Origin: Marchantia polymorpha subsp. ruderalis
Taxonomy: Eukaryota > Streptophyta > Marchantiopsida > Marchantiales > Marchantiaceae
Direction of reading: 5' to 3'
NCBI GenBank assembly: GCA_037833965.1
Contig: AP031358.1
Coordinates: 8,068,001 to 8,132,000, forward strand
DNA: 64,000 nucleotides
Shown piece after piece: positions 1-12,449 of this stretch (positions are counted from its first letter, which is position 1; every line of letters starts with the position of its first letter). The notes under the pieces were generated by a model that was not told the DNA's origin, ran no database searches, and worked only from the letters and a program-made list of their open reading frames with translations. Made by a program: the position numbers and the translations under genes.

Positions 1-1495
1 TGATTCCCGATCGTCATCGTTGGATTCTGTCGTCACCGTCAGTTGACAGTTGACTGCGTTGCCTTGCCAATCATGATTGGTCTTTGCCTACGTTAGATCC
101 CAGAACCGCGTTGCAAACCGCATTGTGCCCAAAACCGCGCCGCGAAGCACGCGTAAACCGCGAAAATTGCGCTGCAAACCGCGCAGTGCCCTGTCCCCGC
201 CGCTGAGAAATCCGTGCGGTCCTGCATCGAGGGTTGTTTCCCACCGCTCGAAGGCACTTTGGCCTGGCCTGGAACGAAACACACATCCATAACCCCGCCC
301 TAATTGCGTCCTAACCGCGTAGTTCGTCGCTACCGTGCCGTTATCGCTCGGCCCGCTTCGTTAGGGACGGTGGTCGCACCGCTACGACCGCGGGAGGGCT
401 GCCGCTCCTGTCCTGCTCTTGGTTGTGTGTATGAGTCAACTAGCCATGGCTTTTTTCTCTTTCTCACTGACATATTCAAGTAAGGTCGAAGTGGTTCGAG
501 GGTTCAACCTCTCGTTGCAATTTCAGCATCTTCAGTTTGTAGACAGACTACCTCGTCATCGTATCTAGCGGGCTCTGATACCATTGAATCTGATGTGTTT
601 GATAATGTCTAATTTGTCAAAGTTTTGTGGTCTAAGCAAGTGTTTTTTCGTCAGCCTTCACAACTCTTTGATCTTTGAGAGGAAGTGCTGACTTGTGCTA
701 CACAACGATATTGTGTGCATGTCATAAAGAGTTGAGGCTTTTTCATTGAAATGTCCACCGAGTTGTGGTTCCATTTACGGAATCGTACTTTCAGTGAACA
801 AGGAGTTGATTAAAACAAAACAATGGCTGTATATCTGAATTTTCTTACACCTTTGAAACTTTGTGTCACCCTCAAAATTCAAACCAGAAATTTTTCTAAA
901 AGTATATTCAACAAACTTGAACTTATGCAAGCGCACGTAGAAAACAATTCTTGTGCGCGAGTTTGATCCTTTGATGCCACTTTTCGAACTTGCTTTCTTT
1001 CAAAGGAAAAACTATCATTAACTTCAAAAAACAAACGGGTGCTCAGTTAGATGAGCGTCTTGTTTTCTCGAATCTAAGAGTCCTATCAGTCAAAGTGAGC
1101 ATCCAAACGTCTTTAGAAAAACATCAGTCAGGTCAACTCAAAAAACTGTCACTTCGACTTAGACAAAACTTGTCATAGTTCCCAAATCAAAACGTGTTAT
1201 GAAACCATTTTTGAATTGTAAAACCAAGAAAACATTAAAACACTCAAAAGAGACAAATGAAACGTGGTTCACCCTCAGGAAGACGGCTACGTCCACCAAA
1301 AATCCTCTTCACTTTACTTCAAGTTTCTTACAGAAAGACACCATATATAGGGAAAATCCGGAGGTATTTATCCCCAGTCCAGGAGATTGTCTTATCTATT
1401 TATAGCTAGAAGTCGAGGTTACTCCTTAACTGGAATTAATCTCAAGAGATTTGACATTCTTGTATAACCAGAGTAACCAGGTTTTCATGTATATA
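1..1495. other. Gene-free left edge with a cluster of AACCGC words
   Basis: No gene is recognised here. Positions 100-200 carry about five copies of the word AACCGC at uneven spacings of 15-25 bases, with one more near 315, in a GC-rich patch. The four overlapping open frames in this patch (about 70-290, both strands) are by-products of this GC-rich, stop-poor sequence and have no domain. From about 580 to 1,460 the DNA becomes AT-rich with scattered short frames, none with a recognisable motif. Confidence 0.5.
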
Positions 1496-1539
1496 CTATA
1501 AAATGTTTAATGCAACAACTTGCATTTAACATTTTATAG
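1496..1539. repeat. Short foldback, 20-bp arms
   Basis: Arms at 1,496-1,515 and 1,520-1,539 are inverted copies with one mismatch and a 4-base loop (caac). It lies about 25 bases before the first dispersed repeat copy. Its sequence is unrelated to the other foldbacks in the window. Confidence 0.85.
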
Positions 1540-1564
1540 AATTTTATATATTATATTTTATTGT

Positions 1565-1911
1565 CCACTCTCCAAACTACAAGTTTGGAGTCTAGACACA
1601 TTTTTTTTATCTTCTTTGTACATCTCTTCTACTCCATTTGTGTGTACTAGCATAAGTTCAGCATGTTTCTAGTAAGTGAACCAACGCATGTACTCCTGCC
1701 CTGAGTCAATCAAGCGATTATTTGACATTTATATTTGATGCATGCAGATCTCTCTTCCTACCTGCAAAGAGAGTAGTGTAAAGTAGGCGTAGTGAGTGGA
1801 TCGACATATAGAAAGAAAGAGCAATAGAGTCTTAGCTCAACATGATTGTTCCACAAAATCATTCTCTATTCGGAGCTAGTCGAAGTCGATCACTCATGTC
1901 GAGAATTGAAT
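1565..1911 (+). repeat. Dispersed repeat, copy 1
   Basis: About 345 bases align in direct orientation with 7,304-7,648. Shared blocks include ggagtctagac, a long block around gcatgcagatc, and gtgagtggatcgacat. This copy has more T and A where the other has C and G, as expected after cytosine deamination. No coding capacity. It could be a solo LTR or a fragment of a larger repeat; no boundary or target duplication was found. Confidence 0.8.
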
Positions 1912-2181
1912 TTAAATGAAAAAAATAATAAAAAAATTACCAAAATTTTAAAAAATACAATTACATATTTTAAAAATTTGTCAAGTCAAAAACAAAAAGA
2001 GTTCATGAACATATAACAACACACACAGTGGAACACAAATCTTAGTCAACATATACATGATTTGTCGTTCGTGAGTTATGAGAAGAACCATGTATTCATG
2101 TATATTCTAGTTGTTGCTCACCGTCAAATTATACTTACTACTTAACAAAAACTTGAATTTATACTAAAAAAATAATTTAGT

Positions 2182-2307
2182 AAGCAGCTAGTTATCTCTC
2201 ACTTTTAGCTAATTATCCCTCAGTCTACTATACTTTCTTTTGTAGAGGTTTGTGATTGATCAAATGCATGAACGAGACGGAACAAGACGAAAATATAGTG
2301 TTTGTGG
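2182..2307 (+). repeat. Left terminal inverted repeat
   Basis: Outer end begins aagcagctagttat and pairs with the right end at 3,425. Homology fades after tatagtgtttgtgg at about 2,307. Confidence 0.75.
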
Positions 2308-2520
2308 AATATGTGGATGCTACTTCTAAAATAGCAACTTCTTTGTAAGTTGACGGAAGTTTTTTTTCTCCACTCTGCCTTTCTATAGCACGACGTTTCG
2401 CGTTTTATTGCACGACCTTCAATGGCAATCAAGAGAGTGGTCGCTCAATCACTATTCTCATCACTGAATAGCTCCTTGACAAAACATTAGTGACTCCAGA
2501 GTATCCAAAAGTACTTGGTC

Positions 2521-2592
2521 TAGAGAGATGATGTGGTGGAAGGTGCAGAGTGATCATGCTGACGTTGCGCTTTCCACCACATCATCTCTCTA
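2521..2592. repeat. Perfect 21-bp foldback with 30-base loop
   Basis: Arm 2,521-2,541 and arm 2,572-2,592 are exact reverse complements, separated by 30 bases. A transcript would form a 21-bp perfect hairpin, the size class of plant small-RNA precursors. Location inside a transposon suggests a silencing-related or purely structural origin; expression is unknown. Confidence 0.9.
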
Positions 2593-2898
2593 AACTCCTC
2601 TTGATTTTGCAAAGAATCCCAGATCAGTGTTTTGTTAACATGCTCTCGGCGAACAACAAGAACCCCGATTTCCATCCTTCTCACTTCAGCTTGGCTATAG
2701 GCATACGCAAGTTCTTGTGGGATAAAAGGAATGTGCATGATGAGAAATTCAGATCCGGATGGCCGTAGTTATAGTTATTACTTTTTGATTTCAAATCTGC
2801 TACGGTGCACTAGACACAAAATTACTATTACCAATAATCACATCCAGTGGTGCACGTAGGTACCATACACCAATAGAGTGCAAAGTGTTGTTTTGAAA

Positions 2899-3235
2899 CT
2901 CAGCTTATTTGTCTTATCACACTTGAGTAACTAATGTAAAGAAGAACACTTTGAAATAGAAAACAAGGTCCAAAGTATTTTGTCGCTTATTTGCCTCATC
3001 ACACTCGAGTTACTAATGTAAAGAAGAAAACTTTGAATAGAAAGCAAGGTCCAAAATATTTTGTCGCTTATTTGCCTCATCACACTCGAGTAACTAATGT
3101 ACAGAAGAAAACTTTGAAATAGAAAGCAAGGTCCAAAGTACTTTGTCGCTTATTTGCCTCATCACACTCGAGGAACTAATGTAAAGAAGAAAACTTTGAA
3201 ATAGAAAGCAAGGTCCAAAGTATGTTGTCACTTCT
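2899..3235 (+). repeat. Tandem array, 81-82-bp unit, about four copies
   Basis: The word tgtcgcttatttgcctcatc starts at 2,981, 3,062 and 3,144. A diverged unit starts about 82 bases before the first, and a truncated unit follows at 3,226. Units share an adenine-rich stretch and the word gcaaggtccaaa (aacaaggtccaaa in the oldest unit). The array sits next to the right end of the transposon. Confidence 0.9.
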
Positions 3236-3304
3236 TGTGTACACCAAACTATTTTCATGTGAATGAAACTCCGCTAACTCATAAAGAAGTAGCACCCACC
3301 CACC

Positions 3305-3425
3305 CCACAAAAACTATATACCAGGCCCGTCCCGTCCCTTCATTTAATCAATCATTGACCTCTACAAAAGAGAATATAATAGGGTGAGGGATAATTAACC
3401 AAAAGTGAGTCATAACTAGCCGCTT
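3305..3425 (-). repeat. Right terminal inverted repeat
   Basis: Reverse complement of 2,182-2,307 with scattered substitutions and small indels. The outer end reads ataactagccgctt on the plus strand. Confidence 0.75.
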
Positions 3426-5240
3426 CCATGTATTATGGTATTAAAATTATTTTTTAATTTTAAATTGAAGAATAAAAATTTGAGAATTTAGCTCATAGCA
3501 TATTTTATATCAATAGTAACATAATGAAAAATTATATAAACTATATAACAGTTTAAATAGAAAAATAAGTAATTTCTAAAACAAAGTATTTCTAAATTAT
3601 TTTATTCTAGGAATATGTTTTTTTAAATCATAAGAATATATCGTAATATTTAATCTATAAAATATTGATTCTTGATTCTTCTTATTAGTCTTTTAAACAT
3701 AATTTATGTATCATAATTTTTTAAAATAAAATATTAATATTTTTTTAATTGCATATTTTGAAAAATTCTAGCAACACTTTTATGATTTTTTTTGATTAAA
3801 ATTCAACAAAATGTTACCATGTAGCATGATTTCCTTCTATGATTGGCTATATGAGTTTTGAAAGAAAATGATCAGTTATTCAGATATAATATCAAATTAC
3901 TACAAATGTTATATTTAGGATGCATTGTTTTAAAATAATTTAAAATATGATAGTTTAGTGATACATTACTGTATAATATCAATGCTAGAATTAATTCCAT
4001 GAGATCATAATGTGGACTACAAATGGATTCATGTAGAGGGTGCGAGATGACACCTGAGGAAGATTTTCACATCCTACATATTGAAATTGGTGGTGGTCCA
4101 AATCTGCCCAATAAATAGAAGCAGATATATATTTGAGTGGCATTGATGAACCCAAGTTATTTTTGGATTAGACTTTCAATCACTTTAGGCTTCTCCGCTT
4201 GAATCAAGTCTTCAATCACTGAAGTAAATTGTGATGAATGCATGTAACAACCTCATGTCATAGGGGTACGGTAGAAGAGATGAATTTCTAACCCTACAAA
4301 AATGGAGAGGACGGACGATTCATTTTAGGCATAGTGAGTAACTAAAGAGGATTGACAATTAAAAAATAGCCATTTGAAAAAATTAATCCATCACAACGTT
4401 GATTTCAACATATATAATTTATAATAACAAATATTGAGATGCATGTCATTCAAACTCTGAGTCGCGAACCGCAAACACGACTTAATTCATAGACGGACTG
4501 TTTACGATATTAATCATGTTCTTAAGGGAATCATAGCCTAGATTCGGGGCCTAGAGGAGTCAACGAACCTTTTGATTCCTGGCCCGATATAGTCCTACAG
4601 TATCTCAATCCGTTGGCGGAAAACATGAACCTGAATGGACTGCACATTCACGAATTCCGCCGACGGCGGTTACGTCCCAAATGGTCAATGCATTTCCGAT
4701 ACGGCCTGCGACCGATCGTGCCCTAAAATCGTCGCCATAAACTGAACACTGTAAGAAACTGGGATCTGCTGCATAGCGCAATCTCTCTCGTTTCATGCAA
4801 ACAGCATTAGGCCGTGTCAGCATGGAAACATCGGGCCGTCTCGGAGACCCATTCAAATGCATCACTTTTTATCGCTCGCAGCAAGGGAAAACTAAAAGAG
4901 AGGAAATTTTATCGCTCGGGCATTTAAAAAGAATGTGGAAGCGGGATCGGAAGTGCGAACGGAATTCACGAGTAGATATTTTACGGATTTCATATAATAT
5001 TTTATTTGGGGAAGCGATATCTCCTTTAGCTTTTGGATTCTGGACATGATGTTGTGCTTTCCCGAGACAAACCTTGGTTTTCACGTGTTTAAATTATATA
5101 ATAATGAAATTGCTGGGGACTAAAACCAGTTCTGCATCTTGGAATAAAAGAACGTGGTGCCTGTAGAAAGTTGTGGCATTAAAATTAGAATTCTTGCTCC
5201 CTATTAAAAGCGTCGCCCAAATTCGGGTTTGGTTAGTTAA
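3426..5240. other. AT-rich gene-free DNA
   Basis: From about 3,430 to 4,050 the sequence is extremely AT-rich with no open frame of note. From about 4,600 to 4,900 base composition is more balanced, with two short overlapping frames on opposite strands and no domain. I see no gene. Confidence 0.5.
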
Positions 5241-5242
5241 AC

Positions 5243-7303
5243 ATGACTCACTCAATTTCCCCTTTTCGATGCATGGTTTTAGATTTGTCTAAGCGAGAGT
5301 TTGTGCTCGGGCGTCCTCTCGTCTTCGCCTTCTTTCTGTTCATGCTTGTCATGTGCTTCTTAGGTAAAGAGATCCAGAGTTCCTCTTACGTTAATGGTGT
5401 AGTCATCAGGCGGAAAAGTGAATCTGCCGAAATTGTTGGTCCCGATCGGCCTCATCATGTCGCTAATCGTCGGGTCCACCTCTTCGCTCGAACAGGACGG
5501 GTCGGAGGCGGCATGAAGACTGATAAATTGAGGCTGATCAATCACACGAGCAGCGGAGGAGGAATACGTAGTCCCACCCACCGGAGGCATTATCGTATCC
5601 ACCCGGGGAATAGTGGATAACTACATGAATCGATCGAACATGCCATGATAATTTTGTCACTGGAAAGAGGATTGATGACTCACTGCTAACCTCATCAAAT
5701 AGATGAACTGCCTCCTTATGGGGTAAGCAAGGGAACAATCGCCCAAAGTACGTGCCAGTACACATGTAGGACCTATATCATGCCAATCGCATCTAGGTCA
5801 CTATCCTTTACTTTCTTGTGGATGTGGGATAGGGCGCTCTTCAACCGGTCATGCATCCCTTGTTTTGCATCCTCGACAGAGATGAAGGAAAGACTTTGTG
5901 TCGGCTTAACCCTACATCTCGTCACATGCATTATCACATACTCCGGGAATATTCCACTTCTTTAACCAGCCGAGGAGGCCGAGTTTAACCTCATTCTTTG
6001 GGCAAGCAATGTGCGTAGATACCTCTCATTATCCACGTTCACTGTGAAGAGAGGGATGATGGGAGAGCTATGAGTGTTCTCATCTTCAACTGTTTGATCC
6101 AATAGATGAGACCCAGGCATGCGCGCGTCTTGACAAGTAGGATGATAACCCTTGCCTGCACAAGCACTCACAGTTGGAACACGTAAGGGAGCATCACTGC
6201 CGGGTGCACATATTGAGTCCTGGAGTATAAAAGTACGGTCTCGAGTACATAGAGATTGGATGGAAACGACGGTAGTTCACGGATATGCGTATTTAATTCC
6301 CGGCGATCTGAATGATTAGAAACCGTGGTCGCGGGGAGTACCGACTTCGAAGACACTCCTGTGTGGGACTCGGGAGGTGAAGGCGAGAAACGTGAAATTG
6401 TGTTCACTTATAGGTAGGCCATGTGAAAAGAACAATGCGGAACGCATAACATGTGAGGAGGGCCGACGGAGCATGCAGAAATCGGATCTGAAATAGGACT
6501 GAGTGGAAATAAGTTGAATTATCATTCAATTATCTAGCTTTATTTCTCATAATTAGAGCCAACCGAAAGGTGGGCATTATTTTCCATCTTATTGGGGATG
6601 GGTGTATCATTGTGGAGAGACAAATTGAATGGGAATCCGCTTCATACAAGGTAGAGCTCATTGATGTTTTCAAAACCACTTCATGCGGAATTTGGACCGA
6701 ACCCTACAGTTATTGGACATTTATCACCAGCCCCTACTAACGAGTGTTTGCCTATTATTCAACTGTTGGGAGGGAAACCAAGTCGACAAGGCGATGTCGT
6801 TCTACCCAATCCTTCAGCTTCAGGGCCCCAAAAGGTGGGCAGCAGACTCCACAGAAAGACTCTTGGACTGCTCTGACCAGGCTGCTGCAGGTCTCGTGGC
6901 ACGTTCCTTGTGGAAGAAAAAGCTCCATCGATGGGTCCAAACGGGGTTCTGGAGGGCCACTGGAGCCAAATATTTTCTCTTCAATGCGTTTTGAACGAAG
7001 ACGAACCTGAGCACAACTACCAAATTGTCAGCATTTATGTGAGCATGTGCCCTGGTACAGTTCCACGGTCTTTCACCCTCACCTTGTGAACACTTCGTGC
7101 GTGGCGGACCCTTCTGCATAATTGTATTCAAGGCTCGGTAAAAAACTCGAAACGTTTGCAACATACTGTACAATGTACCTCGCAGCCTTTGAAGCTTACC
7201 TTCCAATTGTCTTTTCTGGTCATGGATTTGTGTGTACAGTTGAAGCCAGTTTCACAGCATATTCGACTTATTAACTCCGGTCTGGTACAGTTCCGGGCTA
7301 ATT
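5243..7303. other. Coding-like relics, not recognised
   Basis: Balanced composition and several medium frames: 5,243-5,620 (+, 125 codons, with a hydrophobic stretch near residues 25-42), and minus-strand segments 5,360-5,602, 5,538-5,765 and 5,962-6,171 in differing frames. The minus strand reads more like protein in short runs (for example MRLNSASSAG near 5,985) but is broken by stops and frame changes. I recognise no family. It is most likely a decayed transposon or gene, and no product can be assigned. Confidence 0.25.
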
Positions 7304-7648
7304 TCACTCTCCAACCTTCGAGTTTGGAGTCTAGACGCATTTTGCCTTGTCTTCTTTGTACATCTCGTACCCTCCATTCGTGTGTGGCCGCATGAGTTCA
7401 CCATGTTTCTGGTCAGTGAACCAACACCCATATTCCTGCTCCGAGTCAATCAACCGGTTATTTGACATTTATATTTGGTGCATGCAGATCCCTCGTCCTA
7501 ACTGCAGAGGCTGTACTGTACAATAGGGGCAGTGAGTGGATCGACATGGAGAGAGAGAGCAATAGAGTCTCAGCTTGACATGATTGTACCCGAAAATAAT
7601 TCTCTATTCAGAGCTAGCCGAAATCATTCGCTCATGTCGAGAATTTGA
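7304..7648 (+). repeat. Dispersed repeat, copy 2
   Basis: Direct-orientation copy of 1,565-1,911, 5.74 kb away. This copy is richer in C and G at differing positions and so is probably closer to the ancestral sequence. The 5.4 kb between the copies shows no integrase, reverse transcriptase or gag, so I do not call the pair LTRs of one element. Confidence 0.8.
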
Positions 7649-8010
7649 ACCTCAGCCTACTTCGGAATGCTGCGAAAAATGAAACAAAGTACTCCAGTTC
7701 TCTCGGGTTATACAGCGGTGACGGAAGATGCTTTCACGTCCGTATAATATTTTGATTCTTCACATCCAGGATGGTCGGACTGTAAAACTTTAGGTCGATC
7801 AGCCTGACGGAGTGCGGAGCAAGCGGTTTTGGGAAAAAAGTAAGTATACTATGATGTCGCAGATCGTCCGGGATTAATCCGGTTATAAAACATCGTCATT
7901 TATAGATGATTCGATGTAGAAAGCGTGATACGTGCCATAACCACTCTTTGTATACGATATTTGATTTTCGAAAATTTTGAAAAATCTTGGCCGTTGGCTG
8001 GGTTCATCAG

Positions 8011-8190
8011 CGGCGGTCGTCAATCGCTGAGACATCTTTGGACGATAAAGCTGCGGGCCGAGACGCTGTCCACTTCGAGTTGTCGCAATTCACGCTCCTT
8101 ATCCAGATGCTAATCGAAGTGGAGGGTGCCAGTAAGTTTGACGAGGCTAACAACTTGTACAGACTGGCCTTTGGACGGACCTGGTACGTG
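8011..8190 (+). other. Candidate 60-codon internal exon, unknown protein
   Basis: An open block of exactly 180 bases in phase 0, preceded by ttcatcag and followed by gtaagc, the expected plant splice signals. The reading (RRSSIAETSLDDKAAGRD... ending NNLYRLAFGRTWYV) has balanced amino-acid use and no low complexity. I found no start exon or partner exons and recognise no family. It could be a remnant of a lost gene or chance. Confidence 0.3.
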
Positions 8191-9738
8191 GTAAGCAACC
8201 ATCCGTTATATATTTTTGTGTGTGCCAAGGTTTGCCTATTCGTACGTGTAAAGTAGTGTTTTATTGGAAGGGGCTTGCAATTTGTTCCAAGAATTCCATA
8301 CAGTGGTTCCAACTTCTTGATCAGACAAACTGGATACTGCGTAGAAAGCCAATTAGCAGGTGGAGATATTACCACGGCCGTGTTTACCTTATCATTTCAT
8401 CCACATGTCCTTCTCAAGTTCCAGAAGCACCGAAATTTATGTTCAGACAGTCTCCTACCTCGATGAAAAGAAAACGAAATTATAATTTGGAAGAGGCCAA
8501 AATCGGTGTCCAATTAGGTAGCAGAGTGTAGGGAGATGTCAGTCTGGATCACAGAAATTGAGAATATCTGGACTTAATTTAGTGGAATCCGCTATAATCC
8601 ATTCACCTATAAATAGCTATTTCCCACCTATTTCTTATTTCTTTTTACCTGACAATGAAGCAGATTATCAGATTCATAGTTTTCGAAGGTTTATAATTTC
8701 GGAAGTAGATTCAGTCATGCGTAGGAAGTCATTTCACATAGTCTACCATTCAAAGGAGTTTTCTCGGCTGGAATGTGTCACTAGTCTTGTAATGTAATGT
8801 AAATCTAGAAAGGTAATGTAAAACGTAACATGTGTCTTTACCTTTTACTTTATTCGAGTCACTACTGTGTACCTGTACCCTTCACTTTTACTTCAGGGTA
8901 ATTACCCGATTACATAGTAAGTTGCTTAAAGGGTTAAAGGTTATCCTTACGTCACAGTTACCGATAAATCTATTTTTAGGGTAGAAAGTAGAGATAATAG
9001 TGTAAATTACCCGTTTATCTTCAGCTGCTAACCTTGAATGGAGAGCCCACAAGAATACTGCAACCCCGAGTTTATACACTTCGTGCATTCACGAGAATAT
9101 ACAGAACATGGATTGAGGTATGAATTACCAATTCCACTTAAAATTGCATTGTTGTTTTCTGGATCAAGTCTTTAAATAAAATGTACCGAATTATGTTTAA
9201 GAAGTTTTTCGGGGTAATTTTTTTCGTTGGTGCGAGGGTTACCCGATAATTACCAAGTAACCTAATTGGCTTTACCTTTACGTAGCCTTATAGCCAACTT
9301 GTTACGAAACTTGTTACGAGACTCGGTATCACCATACATTTACATAGCTGATATGTTCACTCACACCTGCATACATAAGGAACAAGAATATGCACACAAA
9401 GTTATCACAAATAACACGAAATTCAAAAAAGAATCGAGCCAAATTCACTCCAATCGAACACGTAGAGTCCGATTGGATTTAACCTAGCAAGAACTTACAA
9501 ACTCGTTACACAAAAGGTTCAACTCGAAGAATTGAACTTATGGCCGCCTCGCCTATACTCTCGATCGAGAGCGATCCCACCTACGCCCCTCGAACGTTAC
9601 CCACCTCCCAACGTCACCCGATTTAAATTCGAATCCAACGTGTATACACATGACAAGACCTCTACCTTTTATCCCGTAACCTTAGAAGGTTACGTTACCT
9701 TGCCGAGGTCTATGTATCAGTCTAAAAACAAATAAGTG

Positions 9739-9942
9739 ATGGACGAGAGACCGAAAGGCCAAGATAATGAGACGGAGAAGTACAAGCGGTTGCGAGACCT
9801 GAAAAGGAGATTGCACGCGATTTGGACACGTGAGAGGACGATGACTGCATTTTATACCGTAAGCTGCATATATCTCTCATTGATTTGGTTACTACTCTTT
9901 TCAGTTGCGAAGCCTACTGAAAAGGTTTTGTTGCTACCCTAA
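9739..9942 (+). CDS. Small ORF with basic region and one hydrophobic segment
   Basis: ATG at 9,739 opens 67 codons. Residues about 14-33 are rich in K and R (KYKRLRDLKRRL) and residues about 37-58 form one hydrophobic stretch (FYTVSCIYLSLIWLLLFSVA), the layout of a small tail-anchored membrane protein. No homologue is recognised and no introns or promoter can be pointed to, so it may well be a chance frame. Confidence 0.2.
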   Translation: MDERPKGQDNETEKYKRLRDLKRRLHAIWTRERTMTAFYTVSCIYLSLIWLLLFSVAKPTEKVLLLP

Positions 9943-12400
9943 GTTTTCAGATATTGTATGGGAGCATCTATTCATCTTCTGATGTAACTCTGTTGGATTT
10001 TGTGTACCTTGTTGATTTTATTTGTCTCTGCGGTTTCTCACATTCTGTTTAAAGTTACTAGTGGTCTGAACGTTAAACACTAGTAGTAATAATGAGGATA
10101 GTATATAAATGCCATACTTATGACTAAAGTGGCGTAAAAATCCAAAACTTGTTTTGTCTTCTTTCCATGTGTTCCCAGTTTGTGGCACTTTTCATAGCTT
10201 CAAGCAACTGCATGCAGGACAGGAAGTGGTAGCTAATTGGGATGCAATTTGTGTGTTTTCACTTCCTAGAAGTGTTTAGTAAGGCGGTAGCGAAAACCCT
10301 ATAAGTAGAAACATTTCCAATTTACTATTATTGGAACTGTTAGACTAATTTCGATAGAAGTCAACGAGATGTTAAGTGAGATCTGTTCACAAGGTATGTA
10401 GATTATTTTACAATGACGTGATACATATATCTTTCCATCAATTCTTTTTTGTGTTGCACGATGCATTATCACGCTATTATGTATACTCAAGTTGGAAGAG
10501 TTGGGTTGAAGGAGAGTTTGGGTTTCACCCGATAATAGACCATTTCCTTTCTTTTGTTATTTTTAAAATGGAACATTCTACTCGTGAACCTCTCGGTGTT
10601 TGTTATTTATTTGTTTTTAGAATGTTTCTTAAGACAACATAAATCTAAACCAATGATGGACGACGTAACCTGGTAGCCCCTACTATCCTTGGCTTTCTCA
10701 GGTTGGAAAAGCGAAATTTGGTTTCACCCTGAACTGTCTTGACCCGATATACGAGAATACCCATAGGGACATTGCATCACGAATGCTTACCGTTTAGTAT
10801 TGCTTTAGTAGCGGGCAGGAGTAAAATCGTACACGTATGTACTATGGATAACTCCTCCGTATAATACATGCATCCATAACATGCAGTGCATCTATAGTAA
10901 ATGGTAAATGGTCTATGTACCGCATGTAACATCGCACCTCCTTGGATTCATCCCTGTACGACTTGATCGGGTCTTCCTATCATCTCTTTTGCTATCTTAT
11001 TCGCGCCTTCTTCCAACATGCAGCGGTTATGCAGGTTCTTCTGTTTCTTGTTTTACTGCATCGTATAGGATGTTGACCTGACCATACGACTTTTTATTTG
11101 TGTCTCTTTTCTCATAGTACAGGCAGTAGTGAGACTCTCGTCGTGCTGACTTGGACTTCCGACGCCTTTTATGGCTTGTTTCGGATTTCCACGATCCTAT
11201 ATTCTTATACTAGTTTGCCTTCCTTAAGGATGGAACCTCCTATTCTTAGCACGCACGAAGTTGGTCTTCTCTTGTCTCAAGCAAAATGTGCACAGAAGTT
11301 GTTTCTTTAAGTGATTAAATTATATATTTAATAATTATTACAAGTTGAAGCCCATCCTGTGTATGTCAACAAGATGAATGACATTAGAGCATTAGGACGA
11401 AACGGAAATTGACTAAAATGAAGCAAAAATTTGGAGTGTATTGCATTTTCATGATTTTGATCCTACATCCTTCTTAGAAATCGACAGATTCTCCTGTGTA
11501 CTCGTTGAAAATATTTCTCCCACTTGAAAACACTCCTCATGGGTTGAGAGTGATGTGTCACACTATATACATATGTCGAAACATAACATTGATAACTTCA
11601 CACAAGTGAATGTTAAGAATTATATTTAAGATTGTGTATACAAGTTTTCACACATTCACAGAATCTGTAAAAACTTGTGCACTACAAAATTTGCTCTGTA
11701 GTATCAATATGCTTGAATGCGAAAACATACACTAGAATAATTATTAACATAAAAAGAAAGCAAAAAATCTTGTTGGCTGAAAAACTGGAAAATTCATTTA
11801 AATTTTTAAAAGGTTAAAACCAAAAAAATGAAACTAAACTAATTCATTTGGAAAAATAAATAACTATATTTTTGCTAGCATGATTTGATGTTAAGTGAAT
11901 GCAAATTGATATATGGCAATTTTAAATGGTAATACACGTAACCATAGCATCTCAAGTAAATTTGAAAGAATGTTTTGGTAATTTTGTCATTGCATATGTG
12001 ATATTTCAGTGGAAGCATTTGTCTCATTATTTGTCAACAATTATGGATGCATCATTTTGAGAAGGAAAATGTTATATTGACAATAGATGCACACAGATGG
12101 CACGTTCATGGTAAATTTTTTCTTACAAATACACTCAGATTTCAAAATATATATATTAAATAATATGCATGTGAAGGTTTGTGGCTCAACGATCCTCTTT
12201 GTAGACAAAAGATCGCGTAAGATGGGTCTCCTTGGGATAAAAAAACCATGGCAATTTGTCTGACTTATCAGCCTACAGTGTCCGTAAGAAAGCAAGGGCA
12301 ACGAATATTTTTATCTAATTTTTTATCTTGATTACACTAGGGACGAGAACTGACACGCAGAAAATAAGGAACTGTTCTGACGGATTTCAGAAACAACAAA
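9943..12400. other. AT-rich intergenic DNA
   Basis: Short frames only, none above 90 codons and none with a motif. I see no RNA gene, repeat array or transposon end. The adjoining 7,650-9,735 is similar apart from the candidate exon at 8,011-8,190. Confidence 0.4.
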
Positions 12401-12449
12401 CAAAACAATGAATGGGTAAAGGGGAAATACTGGCAAATTAATCATCCGA

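Larger units (their letters stand above)
2182..3425. mobile_element. Non-autonomous DNA transposon with long inverted ends
   Basis: The ends 2,182-2,307 and 3,305-3,425 are inverted copies of each other over about 120 bases. Matching blocks include ctagttat, ctcactttt, taattatccctca and cttttgtagaggt. Between them lie a perfect 21-bp foldback (2,521-2,592) and about four units of an 81-82-bp tandem repeat (2,899-3,226). No transposase motif is visible in either strand, so this is a MITE-like or deleted MULE-like element. I could not find a target-site duplication, so the exact ends and superfamily are open. Confidence 0.75.

Noticed and set aside
71..292. Four overlapping frames of 64-71 codons
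   Set aside because: They mirror each other on both strands of a GC-rich patch with repeated AACCGC words and show no protein features.
480..515. tRNA-like ggttcgagggttcaacctc
   Set aside because: It resembles a T-arm only; no acceptor stem, D-arm or anticodon arm can be placed around it.
2899..3235. CRISPR-like array
   Set aside because: The units are contiguous tandem repeats without unique spacers, in a plant transposon.
1565..7648. The two 345-bp repeats as LTRs of one retrotransposon
   Set aside because: No gag or pol trace and no primer binding site next to either copy; the interior holds an unrelated DNA transposon.
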